NCBI GenBank assembly: GCA_964461045.1
Contig: CAYWSJ010000155.1
Coordinates: forward strand, 1 to 5,369
Length of the DNA: 5,369 bases
Reading direction: 5' to 3'
Source: JAGXLC01 sp964461045
Lineage (GTDB): Bacteria; Bacteroidota; Bacteroidia; Bacteroidales; UBA12077
Shown here: positions 1 through 5,369 of the stretch, piece by piece
How the letters are laid out: the number at the start of each line of letters is the position of its first letter
Position numbering within the stretch: position 1 is the stretch's first letter
Notes under the pieces: generated by a model
Told to the model about the DNA's origin: nothing
The model's input: only the letters and a program-made list of their open reading frames with translations
Database searches by the model: none
Program-made: the position numbers and the translations under genes

Positions 1-109
1 TGTTAAAAAAAGTTAATATTTATTATTCCCGCATGAATCAATCAATTTATTTTTTTTATATATTAGCAAATTAAATGTTACTCGAATGTTAACCTTAAAA
101 TTAAAGTCT
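1..109 (+). promoter_or_regulatory. AT-rich leader upstream of the susC-like gene, weak promoter candidate
   Basis: This stretch is almost entirely A and T and contains no gene. The Bacteroidota sigma-ABfr promoter consensus is TTTG near -33 and TAnnTTTG near -7. The best -7 match here is TATATTAG at 59-66, one base off the consensus, which would leave a 5' leader of roughly 35 nt. No TTG or TTTG occurs at the expected -33 spacing, so the assignment is weak. No Shine-Dalgarno motif precedes the start; the bases before 110 are A/T-rich, as is usual for translation starts in this phylum. No operator or riboswitch is visible, and the true promoter may lie left of the window. Confidence 0.25.
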
Positions 110-3100
110 ATGAGAAAGTTAATTGTTTTTATGGCCTTTTTAATCTTTACCGGATTCCAGGCGTCAGCGCAGATGGAAATTTCCGGAAAGGTTACAAACA
201 AGGCGACAGGTGAACCCATTCCGGGCGTTTCTGTTGTAGTTAAATCCCAAACAACAATAGGAACAGCCACTGACATGAATGGTAATTACACCTTATCAGG
301 TGTTCCTTCCGATGCTGAAACTCTTGTATTTAGTTTCGTTGGAATGGAAACTCAAGAAGTACCTATTCAGGGTAGAACGACAATTAATGTTGCAATGACT
401 GAATCTGCCATGGAAATGGAAGAAGTAGTTGTTACAGCATTTGGAACTACCAAAAAAGAATCTTTTACAGGATCCGCAGAAGTGATCAGTACAGAAAAGA
501 TTGAAGAACAAAATGTTTCTACCATAACCAAAGGTTTAGAAGGTATTGCTCCTGGTATCCAGGTGCAGAATTCTTCAGGACAACCTGGTGCGAATGCACA
601 AATTCGTATTCGTGGTTTTGGTTCTGTAAACGCTGCAAGTGATCCTTTATATGTTGTAGATGGTGTTCCTTACTCAGGGTCAATCAACTCAATTAACCCC
701 AGTGATATTAAGAATATTACTGTACTGAAAGATGCAACTGCTACAGCATTGTACGGTGCACGTGGTGCTAACGGTGTTATCGTTATTACTACCAAAACAG
801 GTGAAGAACAAGAAGGATCTCATATTAACTATAAAGTTGAGCAAGGTTTTACTGCTCGTGCATTTCCTGAATATGAAAGAACAGGAAGTGAAGACTATAT
901 TGAGTTAATGTGGGAAGCTTATAAAAACGACCTGTACTATAACGGAATTGCTCCTGATATGGCAACTGCAAAAGAGTGGGCTGCTATAGGTGGCGGTGGA
1001 AACCCAAGTGTAATGAACCAATTAGGTAACTACAATCCTTATAGTGTCGATGCTGCAAACCTTATTGATCCCAACACTGGTCAGATTGATCCCAATGCAG
1101 AATTATACTGGGAAAACAACTGGCAGGACGAAATGTTCCGCTTAGGTAAAAGAGGTGAGCATCTTTTGAGTTTTTCTGGAAACACTGAAAATTCTAACTA
1201 TTACATGTCTGCTGGTTACACGAATGAAGAAGGTGTGGTTAAACACTCTGATTTCGAAAGATTTACTGCAAAAGTAAATGTGAACAGCCAGCTAAAAGAT
1301 TGGTTGAAGGCAGGATTTAACCTTTCAGGTACTACTGCTGATCAGAATTACCTGATGGCTTATGGTACATACACTTCAAACCCATTCTATTATACAAGAA
1401 TGATGGGACCTATTTATCCTGTTTATATGCACGATGAGGATGGTAATATTATTAAAAATGAACAAGGTGAAAAAATGTTAGACTATGGTAATAATCCTCC
1501 ACAGGTAAGACCATACGCTGCTAACTCTAACATCGTTGGTACAACAGAACTGGATACCCAGAATGAAAAATATGAAAACGTAACTTCAAGAACTTATATG
1601 GAGATTACGTTCCTTGAAAACTTCACTTTTAAATCTACACTGGGTGCTGATTATTATAACAGCCACGATCATGATTATCAGAACTCAATGCATGGTGATG
1701 CCGCTGCTTTTAATGGAAGAACTGCCAAAGAAAACCACAGGAGAATTTCTGTAAACCTTAACGAGGTATTAACTTATGACAATAAATTTGGCGTTCATTC
1801 TATTAATGCACTTGTTGGTCATGAATCTTACAAAAGAAATGACAACTGGCTTTATGCAACCAGAACCGGCTTCCCATTTTACGGTGTGGAAGAACTGGAT
1901 ATGGCTGCTACAGGAGAAGGATCAGGCTCTTATCGTGACGAATACAGAATTGAGGGTTACTTCTCAAGAGTGAAATATAACTATGACAACAGGTACTATT
2001 TCACAGGAAGTTTCAGAAGAGATGGTTCTTCAAGATTCCATCCTGATACTCGCTGGGGTAACTTTTACTCAATAGGTGGTTCATGGAGAGTTAGCGAAGA
2101 GGCTTTTCTCGCTGGTATGGACTGGATCCAGGACCTGAAAGTTAAGGTAAGTTACGGAGAGCAAGGTAACGATAGATTGCTTGATCCAAATACTGGTGGT
2201 ACAATGTATTATGGATATAATTCCTTCTATTCTGTTTTAAATAACTATACTTTTAACGGTTATTATATTACTCAGTTACCTAATAAACAACTTCAGTGGG
2301 AAGTTAGTGAGAATATGAATGCCGGTATTGAGTTTAAAATATTTGACCGTTTCTCCGGTGAAATTAACTATTTCATGAAGGGTTCATCTGAACTCCTTTT
2401 TAGCGTTCCATTACCTATTTCAACCGGTATTTCTGAATATTATGACAATATAGGTGCAATGGAGAACAAGGGTATCGAAGCTACTTTACGAGCAGATATC
2501 TTTAAAGGTGAAAATCTGCGTTGGAGAGTGTCTACTTCAATCACCTCTTTTAAAAATGAAATCACCGAACTTCCTTCAGAAGAAATTATTACTGGTACTA
2601 AAAAGCTGATGGTAGGACATTCCTTATATGATTACTTTATAAGACAATATGCTGGTGTAGATCCTCAAACTGGTGAAGCTTTATATTATAAAGGAGAAAA
2701 CAAAGAAGANNNNNNNNNNNNNNNNNNNNNNNNNNNNNNNNNNNNNNNNNNNNNNNNNNNNNNNNNNNNNNNNNNNNNNNNNNNNNNNNNNNNNNNNNNN
2801 NNNNNNNNNCAGACTGATGTTCCAAGACTTCAGGCAAATTATGACGATGCAAATTATACATCAGACCGTTTCTTAATTGATCGTTCTTATCTGAATATTA
2901 AGAATGTTACATTAAGCTACACTGTACCTGAAAGCTTGCTTACAAATCTTGGTCTTGGCAATTTTATTAAGAATTTCAAGATTTATGCATCAGGTAATGA
3001 TCTATACCTGTTTTCCAAACTACAGGGTATGAATCCTCAGGAAAGTTTCGCTGGTGTAACTGATTATCAGTATACCCCGGTTAAAACTATTATGTTTGGA

Positions 3101-3118
3101 GCAAATGTTAAATTTTAA
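110..3118 (+). CDS. SusC/RagA-family TonB-dependent outer-membrane transporter (interrupted by an assembly gap)
   Basis: This is an outer-membrane active transporter that imports a ligand captured by its SusD-like partner, powered by TonB-ExbBD. Counting from the ATG at 110, residues 1-20 form a signal peptide (basic MRK, hydrophobic core, cleavage at ASA|Q). Residues 22-97 are a carboxypeptidase-D regulatory-like beta-sandwich (ISGKVTN, then GEPIPGVSVVVK). A TonB-box-like EEVVVTA lies at 104-110. The plug spans about 117-231, with DPLYVVDGVP at 178-187 and the SusC signature KDATATALYGARGANGV starting at K207. The remainder is the 22-strand-type barrel, ending in a terminal Phe (VKF) as expected for BAM recognition. 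There is no N-terminal STN domain. An in-frame ATG at 86 would add MLTLKLKS; I prefer 110 because it gives a standard signal peptide. Residues 867-900 are unknown (N gap), so the 1002-residue length is probably too short. The next gene starts 12 bp downstream. The ligand is unknown. Confidence 0.95.
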   Translation: MRKLIVFMAFLIFTGFQASAQMEISGKVTNKATGEPIPGVSVVVKSQTTIGTATDMNGNYTLSGVPSDAETLVFSFVGMETQEVPIQGRTTINVAMTESAMEMEEVVVTAFGTTKKESFTGSAEVISTEKIEEQNVSTITKGLEGIAPGIQVQNSSGQPGANAQIRIRGFGSVNAASDPLYVVDGVPYSGSINSINPSDIKNITVLKDATATALYGARGANGVIVITTKTGEEQEGSHINYKVEQGFTARAFPEYERTGSEDYIELMWEAYKNDLYYNGIAPDMATAKEWAAIGGGGNPSVMNQLGNYNPYSVDAANLIDPNTGQIDPNAELYWENNWQDEMFRLGKRGEHLLSFSGNTENSNYYMSAGYTNEEGVVKHSDFERFTAKVNVNSQLKDWLKAGFNLSGTTADQNYLMAYGTYTSNPFYYTRMMGPIYPVYMHDEDGNIIKNEQGEKMLDYGNNPPQVRPYAANSNIVGTTELDTQNEKYENVTSRTYMEITFLENFTFKSTLGADYYNSHDHDYQNSMHGDAAAFNGRTAKENHRRISVNLNEVLTYDNKFGVHSINALVGHESYKRNDNWLYATRTGFPFYGVEELDMAATGEGSGSYRDEYRIEGYFSRVKYNYDNRYYFTGSFRRDGSSRFHPDTRWGNFYSIGGSWRVSEEAFLAGMDWIQDLKVKVSYGEQGNDRLLDPNTGGTMYYGYNSFYSVLNNYTFNGYYITQLPNKQLQWEVSENMNAGIEFKIFDRFSGEINYFMKGSSELLFSVPLPISTGISEYYDNIGAMENKGIEATLRADIFKGENLRWRVSTSITSFKNEITELPSEEIITGTKKLMVGHSLYDYFIRQYAGVDPQTGEALYYKGENKEXXXXXXXXXXXXXXXXXXXXXXXXXXXXXXXXXXQTDVPRLQANYDDANYTSDRFLIDRSYLNIKNVTLSYTVPESLLTNLGLGNFIKNFKIYASGNDLYLFSKLQGMNPQESFAGVTDYQYTPVKTIMFGANVKF
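2710..2809. other. 100-N assembly gap inside the susC-like gene
   Basis: Exactly 100 consecutive N occur here, the conventional placeholder for a scaffold gap of unknown length. On the left the reading frame breaks two bases into a codon (GA|N); on the right it resumes at a codon boundary with CAG. One plus 99 N therefore keeps the frame formally open, but this says nothing about the true length. Both flanks are SusC-like: GVDPQTGEALYYKG before, TDVPRLQANYDDANYTSDR after. In related proteins the stretch between these landmarks is, from memory of the family, about 70-90 residues, against the 34 implied here. Confidence 0.97.
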
Positions 3119-3130
3119 AATATTACAGAC

Positions 3131-4624
3131 ATGAAAGTGATTAAAAAAATATATGTGTTTATCCTCGCGGCGGTCTTACTTACGGTTGCGGGATGTGAGA
3201 AGGAATTTCTTGACACAAGGCCAACTGATAAGATTACTACAGATCAGATGTTTGAGACCTATGATGGAGCTTTAGCTGCTCTTAACGGAACTTACAGATT
3301 GTTCTATGCATTTGGTATTGAAGGCTGGACCGGCCACAGTGATTTTGGTCAAAAAGCCGTCGATCTTACGATGGATCTGATGGGCGATGACATGCCTATT
3401 GCTTCCCAGGGATATGGATGGTTTATTGCTGAATATGGTTACAACCAGCACAGTGCCACCAAAGCATGGCCTCAGTATCTATGGAACCTTTATTATAACC
3501 TGGTAAATAATGCAAATAATATTATTGCTAATGTTGATAAAGTAGAGGCTACAACGGAAGAGGTTAATTATGTAAAAGGTCAGGCTCTCACTATTAGAGC
3601 TTATGCTTATTTTTACCTGGTACGATTGTTCCAGCATACCTATGTAGGTCATGAAAATGATCCTGGTGTACCTATATACACTGCTCCTACATCAGAAGGT
3701 AAAGCAAGAGCATCTGTACAGGAGGTTTATACACAAATTGAAAACGACCTTACTGATGCGATTACTATGTTAGGAAATACATTTTCAAGAATTCACATCT
3801 CTCATATTAACCAGGATGTGGCTGAAGGTATTATGGCCAGGGTTAAACTTACTAAGGAAGAGTGGTCTGATGCAGTTTCTTATGCACAGGATGCACGCAG
3901 TGGTGGTTATCCCTTAATGGACAGCACCACTTATCATTACGCAATTAATGGACAAAGTGGTTTTAATCACGTAAGTACCAGCGAATGGATGTGGGGATTC
4001 CAGATTAATTCTGAACAATCTACCATTTATGCTTCATTCTTCTCTCACTTTGATCCTACATTCATGACGTATGCATCTTTAGGACTGCAAAAACAAATTA
4101 ACAGTGCAACTTATGCAATGATTGATAATCCTTCAGGAGATGTTAGAGCACAAAACTTTGATGTTACAGGTGGTGAAACAGGCGTTCCATATTGTCAATT
4201 GAAATTCCTTTCTTATGATCAGGCTACATTTATGGGCGATTATCTCATGATGAGATCTTCTGAAATGCATCTGATTGAAGCTGAAGCTCAGGCACACATA
4301 CCAGGCAATGAAGCTCTTGCACAACAGGCTATTTATGATCTTGTATCAACTAGAGATGGTTCATATACTATGCCTACTGCAACTGGTCAGGCACTCTTAG
4401 ATGAGATATGGTTCCAGAGAAGAATCGAATTATGGGGTGAAGGTTTCCGTCTGCTGGATATTAAACGACGTAAGCAACCTCTTGATCGTACTGGTGGAAA
4501 CCATCAGCCTGCACTTGCCAGAGAAATGACACTTCCTGCAGAATCTGATCTTTTCATATTCCAGATTCCTGAAGAAGAACTTGATGCTAATGATAACATC
4601 AACCAGGAAGATCAGAATCCATAG
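3131..4624 (+). CDS. SusD/RagB-family nutrient-binding outer-membrane lipoprotein
   Basis: This is the surface lipoprotein that forms the ligand-binding lid over the SusC-like barrel encoded just upstream. Residues 1-21 are a lipoprotein signal peptide with lipobox VAGC; C22 is the predicted lipidated cysteine. The acidic CEKEFLD that follows resembles Bacteroidota lipoprotein export signals for surface display. The N-terminal SusD-like region contains LDTRPTDKITTDQMF, WNLYYNLVNNANNIIANVD (118-136) and GQALTIRAYAYFYLVRLF (150-167), the helical TPR-type scaffold. The C-terminal SusD/RagB domain contains RRIELWGEGFRLLDIKRR (430-447) and ends with the family-typical IPEEELDANDNINQEDQNP. At 497 residues it is full length for the family. 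The 12-bp spacing from the transporter stop and the terminator just downstream indicate a two-gene transcript. No Shine-Dalgarno motif precedes the ATG. The ligand (glycan, peptide or other) cannot be deduced from this sequence. Confidence 0.96.
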   Translation: MKVIKKIYVFILAAVLLTVAGCEKEFLDTRPTDKITTDQMFETYDGALAALNGTYRLFYAFGIEGWTGHSDFGQKAVDLTMDLMGDDMPIASQGYGWFIAEYGYNQHSATKAWPQYLWNLYYNLVNNANNIIANVDKVEATTEEVNYVKGQALTIRAYAYFYLVRLFQHTYVGHENDPGVPIYTAPTSEGKARASVQEVYTQIENDLTDAITMLGNTFSRIHISHINQDVAEGIMARVKLTKEEWSDAVSYAQDARSGGYPLMDSTTYHYAINGQSGFNHVSTSEWMWGFQINSEQSTIYASFFSHFDPTFMTYASLGLQKQINSATYAMIDNPSGDVRAQNFDVTGGETGVPYCQLKFLSYDQATFMGDYLMMRSSEMHLIEAEAQAHIPGNEALAQQAIYDLVSTRDGSYTMPTATGQALLDEIWFQRRIELWGEGFRLLDIKRRKQPLDRTGGNHQPALAREMTLPAESDLFIFQIPEEELDANDNINQEDQNP

Positions 4625-4647
4625 ACAACAATATCTTATATAATATT

Positions 4648-4678
4648 AAAAGGGCTGCATTTTTGTAGCCCTTTTTTT
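4648..4678 (+). terminator. Rho-independent terminator after the susD-like gene
   Basis: An 11-bp stem (AAAAGGGCTGC at 4648-4658 with GTAGCCCTTTT at 4665-4675, one G-U pair) encloses a 6-nt loop ATTTTT, and the T run extends to 4678 (seven T in total). The stem begins 23 bp after the susD-like stop codon. The four A on the left arm give a short U run on the opposite strand, so it could also stop transcription from the right. It marks the end of the susCD transcript. Confidence 0.9.
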
Positions 4679-4860
4679 ATTGTAATCCTTTAAGTAGTAT
4701 TACTTTAAACCTTATTTAATATGAGTTAGATATAAGTATGAGCGATTCATATTTGGTATTCAGACAGTCCTGTCTTTTAGATAATATTTGAAAATATGAT
4801 GTGAATCTATGAATTTACCACCATGGAAATCATCTGACACATTAGAATCTCAATTTAGAG
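4679..4860. other. AT-rich intergenic spacer without a gene
   Basis: This stretch is about 28% GC by hand count over 4681-4860, with stop codons in all frames and no plausible gene. The only notable element is the near-palindrome at 4762-4775. No tRNA, rRNA or recognisable small RNA is visible. Confidence 0.6.
4762..4775. repeat. Short inverted repeat AGACAG-TC-CTGTCT
   Basis: Perfect 6-bp arms (4762-4767 and 4770-4775) flank a 2-bp centre in an otherwise AT-rich spacer. The compact symmetry suits a dimeric DNA-binding protein site or a remnant element end. No adjacent gene start supports an operator role, and a chance occurrence is possible. Confidence 0.35.
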
Positions 4861-5016
4861 ACTGTTTATCGGGGAGGTAGCGTTTTCCCTCATAAACCCA
4901 TCCATCGCAGCATCTTGCTTATAGCCGTTCTTTTTCAGTGGTAAAACTACGAAGGTGAGGCTATTCTCATGTGGTAGATCTGCAGTTGATGATGCGAATT
5001 TTGAGATTAGCACCCA

Positions 5017-5066
5017 TGCTTTATAATGGTGGCACGATCTTCAGCATGGTTGCTTTATCATGGTGG
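5017..5066. repeat. Imperfect direct repeat, 16-bp units 34 bp apart
   Basis: TGCTTTATAATGGTGG at 5017-5032 recurs as TGCTTTATCATGGTGG at 5051-5066, with one mismatch in 16 bases. The 18-bp spacer between the copies contains no further copy, and I saw no third unit in the window. Two copies are too few to call an array; paired binding sites or a small duplication would both fit. Confidence 0.6.
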
Positions 5067-5227
5067 TCTAAACGGTTCTCATCACATTCCCACTCCTGCT
5101 TTAGCTGACTTTTTCTCTGTTCAGCGTCTCGCTACGTTTGTTTAACCAATGCCTCCGAACTTTTTGTGTCACCCCGGATCATCGGCATCCCTTCCAGTGT
5201 AGCCCTGACTTCTGACGAAGAATGTTT

Positions 5228-5253
5228 TTTCAGCGTAACCCTTTATGCTGAAA
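5228..5253. repeat. Strong hairpin: 11-bp stem with CCCT tetraloop
   Basis: TTTCAGCGTAA (5228-5238) pairs with TTATGCTGAAA (5243-5253) around the loop CCCT. All positions are Watson-Crick except one G-T pair. Neither strand has a T run directly after the stem in the direction of transcription, so it is not a standard intrinsic terminator. A second, weaker stem, TTTCA-TTTT-TGAAA, follows at 5260-5273. The role is unknown: structured RNA, protein-binding site or element remnant. Confidence 0.6.
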
Positions 5254-5294
5254 GGGAAGTTTCATTTTTGAAATTATAGATTAAACCTGATGTT

Positions 5295-5331
5295 TTGCCA
5301 GGCAAGGATGCCGGCGGTCCATTTGCGGCAT
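5295..5331. repeat. Cluster of small inverted repeats at the right edge
   Basis: TTGCC-A-GGCAA (5295-5305) is an 11-bp odd palindrome. Immediately after it, ATGCCG (5308-5313) and CGGCAT (5326-5331) form a 6-bp inverted repeat around a 12-nt loop. GGATGCCG (5306-5313) is also the exact reverse complement of CGGCATCC at 5183-5190. The individual elements are short and could arise by chance; their density within one GC-rich patch is what draws attention. Confidence 0.3.
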
Positions 5332-5369
5332 TGATGTTTCCTGAAATCAGCTAGCTGGTGTTTTTAACT

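Larger units (their letters stand above)
4861..5369. other. GC-richer segment with no intact gene, possibly decayed or foreign DNA
   Basis: By hand count this segment is about 44% GC, against about 28% in the spacer immediately left of it, yet it has no complete gene. On the minus strand one frame is open in three blocks (5350-5246, 5242-5135, 5131-5024), each ended by a stop; the two inner blocks are rich in charged residues (for example RDAEQRKSQLKQEWE and EVRATLEGMPMIRGDTKSS). On the plus strand another frame runs from 4959 to 5279 with a single internal TGA at 5106-5108. None of these translations matches a family I recognise, and none has a convincing start. Possible explanations are a decayed coding sequence or insertion element, poor sequence near a contig end, or structured non-coding DNA. 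I cannot choose between them. Confidence 0.4.

Noticed and set aside
13..276. 87-codon minus-strand open frame overlapping the leader and the start of the susC-like gene
   Set aside because: It is antisense to the signal peptide and carboxypeptidase-like domain of a clearly real gene, and its protein has no recognisable features.
296..511. 71-codon minus-strand open frame inside the susC-like gene
   Set aside because: It is a Cys/Phe-rich antisense shadow of the TonB-box and plug region, with no family resemblance.
1776..1973. 65-codon plus-strand open frame inside the susC-like gene
   Set aside because: It is an out-of-frame shadow of the barrel region, which reads uninterrupted in the main frame.
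2637..2876. Two short open frames (one on each strand) that span the N gap
   Set aside because: Each consists largely of undetermined residues, and they exist only because N does not create stops.
4133..4324. 63-codon minus-strand open frame inside the susD-like gene
   Set aside because: It is antisense to a continuous, well-conserved SusD region, with no supporting start or family match.
5017..5066. CRISPR-like array
   Set aside because: There are only two 16-bp units, too short and too few for CRISPR repeats, and no cas gene is present.
4989..5108. Small plus-strand open frame starting MMRILRLAPML (39 codons)
   Set aside because: It lacks a recognisable start context or family features, lies within the stop-rich segment, and is short enough to occur by chance.
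5135..5242. Possible group II intron reverse-transcriptase remnant (an alternative minus-strand frame reads VRRHWLNKRSETLNREK)
   Set aside because: The resemblance to the C-terminal part of intron-encoded proteins is short, lacks the expected following residues, and no domain V or intron boundary was found nearby.
5021..5245. Minus-strand stops at 5243, 5132 and 5021 spaced exactly 111 bp apart, hinting at a 111-bp tandem repeat
   Set aside because: Aligning the three 111-bp blocks by eye shows no overall similarity; only an 8-mer, TTCAGCGT, recurs, and at a different offset (109 bp). The even spacing is probably chance.

Overview
The window holds one SusC/SusD gene pair, the nutrient-uptake module of Bacteroidota (Bacteroidetes). 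The organism call rests on this family pair, on the signal peptides, on the AT-rich coding sequence, and on the absence of Shine-Dalgarno motifs before either gene. Class or order cannot be fixed from the sequence; a Bacteroidales/Marinilabiliales-type environmental bacterium would fit. A run of exactly 100 N inside the first gene shows that this is a scaffolded draft or metagenome assembly.

Layout: 1-109 is a very AT-rich leader. 110-3118 (+) encodes a SusC/RagA-type TonB-dependent outer-membrane transporter, interrupted by the N gap at 2710-2809. After a 12-bp spacer, 3131-4624 (+) encodes a 497-residue SusD/RagB-type surface lipoprotein. A strong intrinsic terminator at 4648-4678 closes the unit 23 bp after the susD-like stop. 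The rest, 4679-5369, has no intact gene. Its first part (to about 4860) is about 28% GC. The remainder is about 44% GC and contains short open stretches on both strands, a 34-bp-spaced direct repeat, a strong hairpin and several small inverted repeats. It looks like decayed or foreign DNA, but I could not identify it.

How the genes work together: SusD-like lipoproteins sit as a lid on the extracellular face of the SusC-like barrel and capture an oligomeric ligand (usually a glycan, sometimes a peptide). The barrel then imports it using energy from TonB-ExbBD. No glycoside hydrolase, SusE/F-like lipoprotein, regulator or inner-membrane transporter lies in the window, so the substrate cannot be named. 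I found no clear new biological system. The points most worth checking are the artificial gap, the immediate terminator after the pair, and the unexplained GC-richer right-hand segment.
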